In this document: one piece after another, positions 8,163 through 16,933 of the stretch
Position numbering within the stretch: position 1 is the stretch's first letter
Layout of the letters: the number at the start of each line of letters is the position of its first letter
From: Sphingomonas sp. NFR15
GTDB taxonomy: Bacteria; Pseudomonadota; Alphaproteobacteria; Sphingomonadales; Sphingomonadaceae
Length of the DNA: 64,000 nt
NCBI RefSeq assembly: GCF_900103265.1
Contig: NZ_FMWX01000006.1
Coordinates: forward strand, 186,001-250,000
Direction: 5' to 3'
Notes under the pieces: generated by a model
What the model was told of the DNA's origin: nothing
The model's input: the letters and a program-made list of their open reading frames with translations, nothing else
Databases searched by the model: none
Translations under genes and position numbers: made by a program

Positions 8163-10919
8163 ATGCCACATCTCTATCTTGTCGACGGCTCGGGCTATAT
8201 CTTCCGCGCCTATCATCGCCTCCCGCCGCTCACCAACAAACATGGCGAGCCGGTGGGCGCGGTCTATGGCTATACGACGATGCTGTGGAAGCTCGCCGAT
8301 GAGCTCCACAAGGCCGATGGCCCGACGCACATGGCCGTCATCCTCGACAAATCCTCGAAGACGTTCCGCAACGATCTCTACGATCAGTACAAGGCGCACC
8401 GGCCGCCGCCGCCCGAGGATCTCGTCCCCCAGTTCCCGATGATCCGCGACGCCACGCGCGCCTTCTCGCTGCCGTGCATCGAGGAGGAGGGGCTGGAGGC
8501 GGACGATATCATCGCCTGCTACACCAAGGCCGCGCTCGCGCAGGGCTGGCAGGTGACGATCGTGTCGTCCGACAAGGATCTCATGCAGCTCATGACCGAT
8601 CCGTCGGTCGACATGTACGACACGATGAACAACCGGCGGCTCGGGCCGGACCACGTGATGGAGAAGTTCGGCGTCGGCCCCGACAAGCTCGGCGACGTGC
8701 TCGCGCTGATGGGCGACAGCGTCGATAACGTGCCCGGCGTCACCGGGGTCGGGCCGAAGACGGCGTCCAAGCTGATCCTCGAACATGGCGATCTCGAAGG
8801 CGTGCTCGCCGCCGCCAGCGCCATGAAGAAGGGCAAGCTGCGCGACAATCTGATCGAACAGGCCGACAATGCGCGGCTGTCGAAGGTGCTCGTCACGCTC
8901 AAATGCGATGCGCCGCTGCCCGAGCCGCTCGAGGATCTCGAACTTCAGGGCATTCCCGATGCGCCCTTGCGCGTCTTCCTCGAACATCACGGCTTCAAGT
9001 CGCTGCTCGCCAAGCTGAGCGCGGTCGCCGACCCGCCGGTCGAGACGCCGACCAGCGTGCCGCAGGAGGAAGACCCGCCCTGCGACCATGATGGGTATGA
9101 GACCGTGGTGGACGAGGCCGGACTCGACCGCTGGATACAGGTCGCGCGGCACCAGGGCTGGATCGCGGTCGATACCGAGACCACCGGGATCGACGCGACG
9201 CGCGCCGAGCTGGTCGGGATCAGCCTGGCGTTGCATCCGAACCTCGCCTGCTACGTGCCGCTCGGCCACGGTGGCACCGGGCTGTTCGCGGAAAAGCCGG
9301 CGCAGCTCGACAGCGCGGTGGCGCTCGCCAAGCTCAAGCCGCTGTTCGAAGACCCTTCGGTGCTCAAGATCGGGCACAATCTCAAATACGACATGATCGT
9401 GCTGGGGCGGCTCGGCATCGACATCGCGCCGTTCGACGACACGATCCTGATGAGCTTCGATCTCGATGCCGGCTTGCACGGCCACGGCATGGACGAACTC
9501 GCCGCGACGCATCTCTCGCATAGCTGTATCGCGTTCAAGGACGTGGTCGGCGTCGGCAAGAGCCAGCGCCAGTTCAACGAGGTCGATCTCGACGCCGCGA
9601 CGCGCTACGCCGCCGAGGACGCCGACGTGACGCTGCGGCTGTGGCGACGCTTCAAGCCGCGCCTCGCCGCCGAACGCGCGACGCGCGTGTACGAGATGGT
9701 CGATCGCCCGCTCGTGCCGGTGGTGGCGCGGATGGAGCGGCACGGCATCAAGGTCGACCGCGAGAAGCTCGCCGGCCTCTCGACCGAATTTTCGACGCAG
9801 ATCGCGGGCCTCGAGACCGAGATCCACGCGCTCGCCGGCGGGCCGTTCACGATCGGCAGCCCGAAGCAGTTGGGCGACGTGCTGTTCGAGCGGATGGGCA
9901 TCAAGGGCGGGCGCAAGGGCAAGTCGGGCGTTTATTCGACCGACGTCAACGAGCTCGAGCGGATCGCCGCCGACAAGGATTCGCCGGGCGTCGAGATCGC
10001 CGCCAAGGTGCTCGACTGGCGGCAGCTTTCGAAGCTGAAATCGACCTATACCGATGCGCTTCAGGCGCAGATCAACCCCGAGACGGGCCGCGTCCACACC
10101 AGCTACAGCCTCACCGGCGCGCAGACCGGGCGGCTGTCCTCGACCGATCCCAACCTCCAGAACATCCCGATCCGCACCGAGATCGGCCGGCAGATTCGCG
10201 ATGCGTTCGTGGCGGAAGATGGCAATGTCATCCTCGCCGCCGATTATTCGCAGATCGAGCTGCGCCTCGCCGCGCATATGGCCGACGTGCCGCAGCTTCG
10301 CGACGCGTTCGCGAGCGGTGCCGACATCCACAGTCTCACCGCGCAGGAACTGTTCGGCGAAGTCAACCGCGATACGCGCGGGCGCGCCAAGACGATCAAC
10401 TTCGCGATACTCTACGGCATCTCGCGCTGGGGGCTGGCCGGCCGGCTCGACGTCACCGCCGACGAGGCGCAGGCGATGATCGACCGCTATTTCGATCGCT
10501 TCCCCGGCATCCGCAACTATATCGCCGCGACCACCGAGTTCGTCCGCGAGAAGGGCTATACCGAGACGCTGTTCGGGCGGAAGACGCACTTCCCGCGCAT
10601 CACATCGAAGGTCCAGCACGAGCGGCAGGGCGCCGAGCGCGCCGCGATCAACGCGCCGATCCAGGGCACGTCGGCGGACATTATCAAGCGCGCGATGGCG
10701 CGGATGGGGCCGGCTTTGGCCGAGGCCGGGTTGGGTCATGTCCGCATGCTGCTGCAAGTGCATGACGAACTCGTGTTCGAACTCCCCGAGGGCGATGTCG
10801 CGGCGGCCCGCCCGGTGATCGAGCGCGTGATGGCGAGCGCCGCCGAACCGGCGGTGACGCTGTCGGTGCCGCTCGGCGTCGAGATCGGCGTCGGGCCGAG
10901 TTGGGGCGCGGCGCATTGA
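8163..10919 (+). CDS. polA: DNA polymerase I
   Basis: 918 residues, full length, with all three activities expected. The N-terminal 5'-3' exonuclease (about 1-290) starts HLYLVDGSGYIFRAYH and has EEEGLEADDIIACY and SSDKDLMQL. The 3'-5' proofreading domain keeps DTETTGID and IGHNLKYDM, so the acidic metal ligands are intact, unlike in some PolA proteins. The polymerase domain has motif A ADYSQIELR, the O helix RGRAKTINFAILYG and motif C QVHDELVF. It acts in Okazaki fragment maturation and repair. MPHLYLVDGSG (8163) is the normal N-terminus; an upstream in-frame ATG at 8127 has no conserved residues. The next gene overlaps the stop. Confidence 0.97.
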   Translation: MPHLYLVDGSGYIFRAYHRLPPLTNKHGEPVGAVYGYTTMLWKLADELHKADGPTHMAVILDKSSKTFRNDLYDQYKAHRPPPPEDLVPQFPMIRDATRAFSLPCIEEEGLEADDIIACYTKAALAQGWQVTIVSSDKDLMQLMTDPSVDMYDTMNNRRLGPDHVMEKFGVGPDKLGDVLALMGDSVDNVPGVTGVGPKTASKLILEHGDLEGVLAAASAMKKGKLRDNLIEQADNARLSKVLVTLKCDAPLPEPLEDLELQGIPDAPLRVFLEHHGFKSLLAKLSAVADPPVETPTSVPQEEDPPCDHDGYETVVDEAGLDRWIQVARHQGWIAVDTETTGIDATRAELVGISLALHPNLACYVPLGHGGTGLFAEKPAQLDSAVALAKLKPLFEDPSVLKIGHNLKYDMIVLGRLGIDIAPFDDTILMSFDLDAGLHGHGMDELAATHLSHSCIAFKDVVGVGKSQRQFNEVDLDAATRYAAEDADVTLRLWRRFKPRLAAERATRVYEMVDRPLVPVVARMERHGIKVDREKLAGLSTEFSTQIAGLETEIHALAGGPFTIGSPKQLGDVLFERMGIKGGRKGKSGVYSTDVNELERIAADKDSPGVEIAAKVLDWRQLSKLKSTYTDALQAQINPETGRVHTSYSLTGAQTGRLSSTDPNLQNIPIRTEIGRQIRDAFVAEDGNVILAADYSQIELRLAAHMADVPQLRDAFASGADIHSLTAQELFGEVNRDTRGRAKTINFAILYGISRWGLAGRLDVTADEAQAMIDRYFDRFPGIRNYIAATTEFVREKGYTETLFGRKTHFPRITSKVQHERQGAERAAINAPIQGTSADIIKRAMARMGPALAEAGLGHVRMLLQVHDELVFELPEGDVAAARPVIERVMASAAEPAVTLSVPLGVEIGVGPSWGAAH

Positions 10920-12427
10920 GTCAGGCACCTTCGGCGGCGGCGGGCGCCCCCGACGATATCAACGCGCTCGCCAAGGGCGGCCGGACCAACATCTTTGGCT
11001 TCCTGCTGCGGCTCGCCGCGCGGTTGCCGTTCCTGTTCATCGCCGGGCGGAGTTACGGCCCCGATCTGGTCGGGCGCTTCGCGCTGGCGGTGGTGGTGGT
11101 CGAATTCGCCGCGCAGCTCGCCACGCTCGGGCTCAAGCGGGGCTTGGCGCAGGCCTTCTCCGATTCGGGCGAGCGGCCGCACACGCATGTCGCCTGGGAT
11201 GCGCTGGCGGTCGCCGGCGTCGCCTCGGCGATCGCCAGCGTAATCCTGTTCGCCTTCCCGCAGATCATGTTCCCGAGCGGCGAGATGGGGCGGCTCGAAC
11301 ATTATCTGCCGCTGGTCGTGTTCGCGACCGCCTGGACCGAGATCACGCTCGCCGCGCTCGCCTATCGCCGCAACGTCGGCGCCTCGGTGACGGCGCGCGC
11401 GATCGTGGAGCCGTGGACGATCAGCATCGCCGCGTTCGTCTTCTCGTTCTTCACCAAGCAGGACGGGCTGGTCCTGTCCTACATGCTGTCGATGCTCGCC
11501 GCGCTGACGGCGGCTTTGATCCCGTTCCTGCGCAGTTACGGCATGCCCTCGGGCTGGCGGCCAGATCCGGGCCGGCTGGTCGCGCTCGCGCGGCGCAACA
11601 TCCCGCTCGCCGGCGCCGACGCGATCGAATGGGGATCGCGCAACGTCGACCGCGCGATCCTCGGCTATCTGTTCGCGCCGGCGATCGTCGGCATCTACTA
11701 CATGGCGGTGCAGATCGCTTCGCTGCCGGGCAAGCTGAAGACCAGTTTCGATCCGATCCTCGGCCCGGTCATCACCACCAGCCTCGCGCAGAACGACCGC
11801 AAGGCGGTGGCGCAGCAGGTGCGGCAGGTCGGCTTCTGGATCATGGCGGCGCAGGCGGGCCTCGCGCTGATGGGGTCGATTCCGGGCAAGGCGGTGATGG
11901 GCGTGGTCGGCCCGCAATTCGTCGCGGGCACGGCGGCGATGGCGTTCCTGCTCACCGCCGAGGTCGCCGCCTCGACCGGCGCGGTGTGCGAAAGCGCGCT
12001 CGTCTATATCGCGCGGCACCTCAACCTGATGCTGTCGATCGCCGCGCTGAGCCTGCAGGTGGCGCTCAGCTTCGCGCTGATCTTCGCGATGCGCTGGCTG
12101 GGCTGGCCCGATACGTGGCAAGCGGCGGGGCCGGCGGTGGCGCTGCTGCTGGCGATGGGAACGTCCTCGATCGTCAAGTCGAGCGTACTGGCGCGGATGC
12201 TCGGCGCGCCGGTGCGCGGCTGGCGCTGGCAATTGTTGCTCGCGGCCGGCGTCGCGATCGCGGTGGGGACGATCTTCACCTCGCTGCCGCACCGCTACGA
12301 ATGGGCCGAGTTGGTGTTCGGCGAACCGGCGATCGCGGCGAGCTATCTGTTCGTGCTGTGGAAATTCGCGTTCGGGCCGGAGGATCGCGCGTTGCTGCGG
12401 CGGACGCCGAAGGCGGCGGCGGGGTAA
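10916..12427 (+). CDS. polysaccharide/lipid-linked oligosaccharide flippase-like membrane protein
   Basis: About 503 residues with a dozen or so hydrophobic segments in the pattern of the MOP/Wzx flippase superfamily. After a soluble leader (SQAPSAAAGAPDDINALAKGG) the first helices contain NIFGFLLRLAARLPFLF and GPDLVGRFALAVVVVEFAAQL; a mid-protein motif RNVDRAILGYLF resembles the conserved helix of O-antigen and polysaccharide exporters. Its role is inferred: moving lipid-linked sugars across the inner membrane. The chosen start is TTG at 10916, whose TTGA overlaps the polA stop; an in-frame TTG at 10901 is also possible. Translational coupling to polA is likely. Confidence 0.75.
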   Translation: MSQAPSAAAGAPDDINALAKGGRTNIFGFLLRLAARLPFLFIAGRSYGPDLVGRFALAVVVVEFAAQLATLGLKRGLAQAFSDSGERPHTHVAWDALAVAGVASAIASVILFAFPQIMFPSGEMGRLEHYLPLVVFATAWTEITLAALAYRRNVGASVTARAIVEPWTISIAAFVFSFFTKQDGLVLSYMLSMLAALTAALIPFLRSYGMPSGWRPDPGRLVALARRNIPLAGADAIEWGSRNVDRAILGYLFAPAIVGIYYMAVQIASLPGKLKTSFDPILGPVITTSLAQNDRKAVAQQVRQVGFWIMAAQAGLALMGSIPGKAVMGVVGPQFVAGTAAMAFLLTAEVAASTGAVCESALVYIARHLNLMLSIAALSLQVALSFALIFAMRWLGWPDTWQAAGPAVALLLAMGTSSIVKSSVLARMLGAPVRGWRWQLLLAAGVAIAVGTIFTSLPHRYEWAELVFGEPAIAASYLFVLWKFAFGPEDRALLRRTPKAAAG

Positions 12428-12437
12428 ACCAAAGTCT

Positions 12438-12508
12438 CCGTTCTGGCTGAGCGAAGTCGAAGCCCGCGCGGCGTGGCACGCCCCTTCGGGTTCGACGAGG
12501 ACGAAGGG
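12438..12508. repeat. CCGTTCG-family repeat, copy 3 (degenerate)
   Basis: CCGTTCTGGCTGAGCGAAGTCGAAG begins at 12438. The opposing arm (12481-12508, CCCCTTCGGGTTCGACGAGGACGAAGG) is only partly complementary. It lies just behind the flippase gene at a convergent junction. Confidence 0.55.
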
Positions 12509-12520
12509 TAGGGTGGCAGC

Positions 12521-12612
12521 ACGTCATGGGCAAAGCCCATGACGTCGGACGGCGCTGTAGCGCCGCCGGCCGTGCCGATCGCGGCGAGCCCGCGCCGTAG
12601 CTTCGCTACGGC
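12521..12612. terminator. cluster of three hairpins between convergent genes
   Basis: ACGTCATGGGC-AAA-GCCCATGACGT (12521-12545) is a perfect 11-base-pair hairpin. GGCGCT-GT-AGCGCC (12551-12564) and GCCGTAGC-TTC-GCTACGGC (12594-12612) follow. No T-run is present. Standing between the flippase gene (+) and purH (-), the group is probably a two-way terminator or RNA-stabilising element. Confidence 0.6.
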
Positions 12613-12624
12613 TTGGGGCGATCG

Positions 12625-14190
12625 TCAGTGCCTAAAGTGCCGCACCCCCGTGAACACCATCGCCAGCCCGGCCGCATCGGCGGCGGCGATCACCTCGTCG
12701 TCGCGGATCGAGCCGCCCGGCTGGATCACCGCGGTCGCGCCGGCTTCCACCGCCGCGAGCAGCCCGTCGGCGAACGGGAAGAACGCGTCCGACGCCACCG
12801 CCGAGCCGATCGTGCGCGGCTCCGCCCAGCCGGCCTTTTCGGCGGCGTCCTTCGCCTTCCACGCGGCGATCCGGGCCGATTCGAGCCGGTTCATCTGCCC
12901 CGCGCCGATCCCCGCCGTGCTGCCGCCCTTGGCATAGACGATCGCGTTCGACTTGACGTGCTTGGCGACCGTCCAGGCGAAGCGGCAGTCGGCGAGTTCG
13001 GCAGCGGTCGGCGCGCGCTTGGTGACGACCTTGAGGTCGGGCGCCGAGGCGTTGTCGCGGCTTTGCACCAGCCAGCCGCCGGTGATCGACTTGGCCATCA
13101 GGCCGGGCCGCGACGGATCGGGCAGTTCCCCGGTCAGCAGCAGACGGAGGTTCTTCTTGGCGGCGAACAAAGCGAGCGCTTCTTCATCCGCGCCGGGCGC
13201 GATCACCACTTCGGTGAAGATGCCGGTGATCGCGCGTGCGGTCGCCGCGTCGAGCGGGCGGTTGAGCGCGATGATGCCGCCGAACGCGGAGACCGTGTCG
13301 CAGGCGAACGCCTCGGCATAGGCCTGTTCGAGCGTCTTGGCGGTGGCGACGCCGCATGGATTGGCATGTTTGACGATGACCACGCTCGGCTCGGCGTCGC
13401 GGAATTCGCTGATGAGTTCGAGCGCGGCGTCGGCATCGTTGAAATTGTTGTAGGATAGTTCCTTGCCCTGCACCTGCCGCGCCTGACCGACGCCGTTGGC
13501 GACCGGCCCGCGCGTTTCATAGAACGCCGCCGACTGGTGCGGGTTCTCGCCGTAGCGGAGCGTCGTGCCGAGCGTGAGCGCGACCGGCAGCACCTGCGGG
13601 AAGGATTCGCGCTGATCGACGAAGGCGAACCACTGGGCGATCGCCGAATCATAGGCGGCGGTGGCGGCGAACGCCTTGGCGGCGAGCCGCTTGCGATCCT
13701 CGAACGTGGTGCTGCCGCCGGCGACCAGCGCGTAATCGGCGGGATCGGTGACAATCGCGACATAAGCGTGGTTCTTGGCGGCCGAACGCACCATCGACGG
13801 GCCGCCGATGTCGATATTCTCGATCACCTCGTCGCGCTCGGCGCCCTTCGCGACGGTCGCTTCGAACGGATAGAGATTGACGACGACGAGGTCGATCGCG
13901 CCGATATCATGCTCCTGCATGGAGGCAGCGTGTGCGGCATCGTCGCGCACCGCGAGCAGCCCGCCGTGGACCTTGGGGTGGAGCGTCTTGACGCGGCCGT
14001 CCATCATCTCGGGAAAGCCGGTGAGATCGGAGATGTCGCGCACCGCAAGGCCAGCGTCGCGCAGCGCCTTGGCGGTGCCGCCGGTCGAAACCAGCTCGAC
14101 ACCCGCCTTGGCGAGCGACTGGCCGAGATCGACGATGCCGGTCTTGTCGGAAACGGACAGGAGCGCGCGGCGGATGGGGATGGTGGTCAT
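12625..14190 (-). CDS. purH: bifunctional AICAR transformylase / IMP cyclohydrolase
   Basis: 521 residues, the usual length. Catalyses the last two steps of IMP synthesis: formylation of AICAR with 10-formyl-THF and ring closure. The N-terminal cyclohydrolase domain (about 1-145) has [40 protein letters not shown] and [16 protein letters not shown]. The transformylase domain has [27 protein letters not shown] and the catalytic KHANPCG. The C-terminus [14 protein letters not shown]...GVRHFRH is intact. It is the last gene of the minus-strand block rsmB-rpe-heparinase-purH, but two large hairpin repeats separate it from the heparinase gene, so it probably has its own promoter. Confidence 0.97.
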   Translation of the reverse strand: MTTIPIRRALLSVSDKTGIVDLGQSLAKAGVELVSTGGTAKALRDAGLAVRDISDLTGFPEMMDGRVKTLHPKVHGGLLAVRDDAAHAASMQEHDIGAIDLVVVNLYPFEATVAKGAERDEVIENIDIGGPSMVRSAAKNHAYVAIVTDPADYALVAGGSTTFEDRKRLAAKAFAATAAYDSAIAQWFAFVDQRESFPQVLPVALTLGTTLRYGENPHQSAAFYETRGPVANGVGQARQVQGKELSYNNFNDADAALELISEFRDAEPSVVIVKHANPCGVATAKTLEQAYAEAFACDTVSAFGGIIALNRPLDAATARAITGIFTEVVIAPGADEEALALFAAKKNLRLLLTGELPDPSRPGLMAKSITGGWLVQSRDNASAPDLKVVTKRAPTAAELADCRFAWTVAKHVKSNAIVYAKGGSTAGIGAGQMNRLESARIAAWKAKDAAEKAGWAEPRTIGSAVASDAFFPFADGLLAAVEAGATAVIQPGGSIRDDEVIAAADAAGLAMVFTGVRHFRH

Positions 14191-14206
14191 TATGGAATCC
14201 TAGCAA

Positions 14207-14269
14207 CCGTTCGTCCCGAGCGAAGTCGAGGGACGGGGCCTGTCCCTCGACTTCGCTCGGGACGAACGG
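14207..14269. repeat. CCGTTCG-family inverted repeat, copy 4: perfect 28-bp stem
   Basis: The left arm 14207-14234 (CCGTTCGTCCCGAGCGAAGT... to GAC) and right arm 14242-14269 are exact reverse complements over 28 bases with a 7-base loop (GGGGCCT). It is the best preserved copy in the window and lies 17 bases upstream of the purH start codon on the minus strand. Confidence 0.95.
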
Positions 14270-14297
14270 GGTGTGAGTTCGCGCGCTCCCTGCCCGC

Positions 14298-14351
14298 TTA
14301 CCCTGCGCGCTTCAAGACCCAGCCGATGGTGGTGCCGCCGGCTGACGCGTC
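14298..14351 (-). pseudogene. duplicated 3' end of the heparinase-like gene
   Basis: Read on the minus strand this piece encodes KDASAGGTTIGWVLKRAG followed by TAA (14298-14300). The intact neighbouring gene ends DAPAGGTSVGWVLKRAG and TAA. The reading frame and the distance from the stop to the adjacent CCGTTCG repeat are both preserved (28 and 30 bases), so this is a copy of the last codons of that gene plus its downstream repeat, offset by about 170 bases. It has no start and cannot be a gene. Confidence 0.8.
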
Positions 14352-14357
14352 TTTGAT

Positions 14358-14438
14358 CCGTTCGTGCTGAGCGTGTCGAAGCACGTGTCACGGGCGAAGC
14401 GCTTGGGGCACGCCCTTCGACACGCTCAGGGCGAACGG
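14358..14438. repeat. CCGTTCG-family inverted repeat, copy 5
   Basis: The left arm 14358-14384 (CCGTTCGTGCTGAGCGTGTC...) and right arm 14412-14438 (GCCCTTCGACACGCTCAGGG...) form a largely complementary pair around a 27-base loop. It directly follows the intact heparinase-like gene on the minus strand and differs from copy 4 in its variable centre (GCGTGTCGAAG instead of GCGAAGTCGAG). Confidence 0.85.
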
Positions 14439-14468
14439 CGAGTGGGTGCTCGGCGTTCCACTCACGGC

Positions 14469-16217
14469 TTAGCCGGCGCGCTTCAAGACCCAGCCGACGC
14501 TGGTGCCGCCGGCCGGCGCGTCGCCGGTGACGACGAGCTGGAAGGTCGATTGCGGCCGGCCCTGACCGTCGATCCACACGCTCGGCTCGACGGCGAGTGC
14601 GCCGCCCTTGCAGCGGAACTGCCACAAGGCGCCGCCCGGCACGCGCAGCAGCGCGGCCATGCCGTCGGCGGTCGGCGAGACCTCGATGCCTGCGCCGAGA
14701 TGGAAGCGGATCACGAACCCGCTCGCCGCGATGCGCCCGCGCCGCTTGGCGGGCAGCAGCATGTCGTCACCGCGCAGCTCACGGCCATCGCCGGTGAGGA
14801 CCAGTTGGCGGCGGTGGATGAAGCCGAAGCGGCGGGCGTAGCCGTCGTGGCTGGCCTCGACCCGGCTCACGCTCTCGCTTTCCTGCCGGGCGAGCTCGAC
14901 CTCGGCGACGCCGCGCCCGAGCGTGCCGTCGGCGTGGATCGCGGTGGAATTGCTGTCGCCGACGACCAGCGTCGAATGCGCGGCGGTGGTGCGCAGCCCC
15001 TCGGTCAGCTCGGCGGGGAGCTGGGCGATACCGGCCCGCGCGCCGCCGCAATTGACGATGATGCGGTGCGCGCCATCCGAGAATTCGAACGCCAACGTCG
15101 AGGCGCAGCCGCCCTTGACCAGCCGCGCGACCGGTGGCGGCGCGGCATCGAACACCAGCACCGCGCCCGCCGCCGCGAGCCGCTGATAGCCCCATTCGCG
15201 CGCCTGGCGCAGCGGACGCGTGCGCACCCCGGTCGCGGCGACGATATCGGCGATCTCGTCCCCCGGCACCGGGCCGCCGCCCTGCCAGCTCGACAGCCCG
15301 CCATCGCCGAGGCACACGCCGAGCAGCGCCGGCACGAGCCGGCCGAGCGCGTCGGCGATCAGCGCGGGCGGCTCGATCCGACGCGCCTCATAGACCGCGC
15401 GAAGCTGGGTGAGCAGCATCACGACATCGAGCTGCGCCTGGGGGCTGCGCGAGACGACGCCGCCGTCCTCGAACAGCGACACCGCCAGCGCGCGGGCGAG
15501 CGCCGCCTCGGTCGCGGCGCGGCGTGCGTCGCCGCCCGGCAGCAGCATCCCCGCCGCGACCACCCCGCACAGCGTCGCGACTCGCGCGGCGCCGGGCGCG
15601 ACCTTCTCCGCGCCGCGATCGAGATGCCGCGCGCAGCGTGCGAAGGCGTTGAGCACCGCGCTGCGATAGACCAGATCGGCCGAGGACAGGATCAGCGGCG
15701 CGTGCGCGGACCAGGCGAGGATGCGCCGCGCGCACAGATCCGCCCGCCACGCTGGCTCGCTGACGATCTCGGCATGCGCGGCGAGCCACTGCCGCAGGAT
15801 CGCCTCGGCGACCGGCACGCCCTGGACCCGCGTCGCCACGGTCGAGAGATCGCGGAGCCAGGCGCCGCCGTGCAGATAGTCGGCAAAGGCGGCGGAGAAA
15901 TCGGGCTTGAGGAGGTTGAGCGAGTCGATCGCGCGGGTTTCGCCCCGGAAGGTGATCCGCCCGGCGAGCAGCGCGTGACCGCGCCTGGCATCGCCGAGGA
16001 ACGGATCGTCGGGCACCGTGAGCAACTTGAGCGGATGCCGCCCCCTCAGCCGCAAGCCGTGGATCGGCGTGCGCCAGGTCAGCCGGTGGAAATGTTCGCT
16101 GATCCGCTCGGCGAGCGACAGCCCCCTGTCGCCGTCGGCCCGGACCAGCCACTTGCCCTCGGCCGCTTCAGCACCTGCAGGCTTGTCCGCGTCGTCCTGC
16201 GACGGGGAATCGTTCAC
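14469..16217 (-). CDS. heparinase II/III family protein
   Basis: 582 residues. The N-terminal two thirds are alpha-helical (toroid-like) with WRTPIHGLRLRGRHP and FLGDARRGHALLAGRITF. The C-terminal part is the heparinase II/III beta-sandwich region with HSTLVVGDSNST, SHDGYARRFGFIHRRQLVL and DGMAALLRVPGGALWQFR. The family includes lyases of acidic polysaccharides, but this subgroup, found between rpe and purH in many alphaproteobacteria, has no established substrate. There is no clear signal peptide at the N-terminus, which is acidic and polar. The start is GTG at 16215-16217 overlapping the rpe stop (GTGA). A copy of the last codons lies downstream at 14298-14351. Confidence 0.85.
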   Translation of the reverse strand: MNDSPSQDDADKPAGAEAAEGKWLVRADGDRGLSLAERISEHFHRLTWRTPIHGLRLRGRHPLKLLTVPDDPFLGDARRGHALLAGRITFRGETRAIDSLNLLKPDFSAAFADYLHGGAWLRDLSTVATRVQGVPVAEAILRQWLAAHAEIVSEPAWRADLCARRILAWSAHAPLILSSADLVYRSAVLNAFARCARHLDRGAEKVAPGAARVATLCGVVAAGMLLPGGDARRAATEAALARALAVSLFEDGGVVSRSPQAQLDVVMLLTQLRAVYEARRIEPPALIADALGRLVPALLGVCLGDGGLSSWQGGGPVPGDEIADIVAATGVRTRPLRQAREWGYQRLAAAGAVLVFDAAPPPVARLVKGGCASTLAFEFSDGAHRIIVNCGGARAGIAQLPAELTEGLRTTAAHSTLVVGDSNSTAIHADGTLGRGVAEVELARQESESVSRVEASHDGYARRFGFIHRRQLVLTGDGRELRGDDMLLPAKRRGRIAASGFVIRFHLGAGIEVSPTADGMAALLRVPGGALWQFRCKGGALAVEPSVWIDGQGRPQSTFQLVVTGDAPAGGTSVGWVLKRAG

Positions 16218-16876
16218 GCGCCCCTCAGCGCCCGGATATTCTCGGCATAACGCTCCGGGCCACCCCGGAAGCTCGCGGTGCCCGCGACCAGCGCGTCGGC
16301 GCCCGCGTTGATCGCGTCGCGCGCGGTCTCGACGTCGATGCCACCATCGACCTCGAGATCGACGCTATAGCCGCCCTTGTCGATCATCTTGCGCACCGCT
16401 TCGATCTTGCGAAGCGCGCTCGGGATGAAGCTCTGCCCGCCGAAGCCGGGGTTGACGCTCATCACCAGCACCAGATCGACCGAATCGATCAAATAGTCGA
16501 GCGCCTTGGCCGGGGTCTGCGGGGTCAGCACCACGCCCGCGCGCTTGCCGAGCTTGCGGATATGCTGGAGGCTGCGGTGCGTGTGCGGCCCGGCCTCGAC
16601 ATGGATGCTGAGCGTGTCGGCGCCCGCCTCGGCGAACGCATCGAGATAGGCGTCGACCGGCTGTATCATCAGATGGACGTCGAACGGCTTGGCCGTGTGG
16701 GGGCGCAGCGCCTTCACCACCTGCGGGCCGATCGTGATGTTGGGGACGAAATGCCCGTCCATCACGTCGACATGAATCCAGTCGGCGCCAGCGGCGTCGA
16801 TCGCGCGCACCTCCTCACCGAGCTTGGCGAAGTCGGACGAGAGGATCGAGGGTGCGATGCGGACGGGGTTCGGCAT
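16214..16876 (-). CDS. rpe: ribulose-phosphate 3-epimerase
   Basis: Interconverts D-ribulose 5-phosphate and D-xylulose 5-phosphate in the pentose phosphate pathway. 220 residues, usual length, TIM barrel. Visible family motifs: IAPSILSSDFAKLG at the N-terminus, WIHVDVMDGHFVPNITIGP with metal and catalytic residues, FDVHLMIQPVDAYL, LVMSVNPGFGGQSFIP and VDGGIDVETA with the catalytic aspartate. The start at 16876 (MPNPVRIAPSIL) is set by the conserved N-terminus; an in-frame extension upstream is not conserved. The stop overlaps the heparinase-like gene by four bases, so the two are translated together, and rsmB lies 57 bases upstream. Confidence 0.97.
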   Translation of the reverse strand: MPNPVRIAPSILSSDFAKLGEEVRAIDAAGADWIHVDVMDGHFVPNITIGPQVVKALRPHTAKPFDVHLMIQPVDAYLDAFAEAGADTLSIHVEAGPHTHRSLQHIRKLGKRAGVVLTPQTPAKALDYLIDSVDLVLVMSVNPGFGGQSFIPSALRKIEAVRKMIDKGGYSVDLEVDGGIDVETARDAINAGADALVAGTASFRGGPERYAENIRALRGA

Positions 16877-16933
16877 GCCCGAATCTGTAGGCACGCAACC
16901 GACCACCCGCAACCCACGTATCGACCGGAACGG

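Noticed and set aside
7878..10928. Minus-strand open frame of 1016 codons opposite polA
   Set aside because: It is the antisense shadow of polA: high GC leaves few stops, the translation is low-complexity Arg/Asp/Leu/Val/Glu, and polA on the + strand is complete and conserved.
14364..16250. A 628-codon plus-strand frame opposite the heparinase-like gene
   Set aside because: Antisense shadow with low-complexity composition; the minus-strand gene has clear family motifs and is coupled to rpe.
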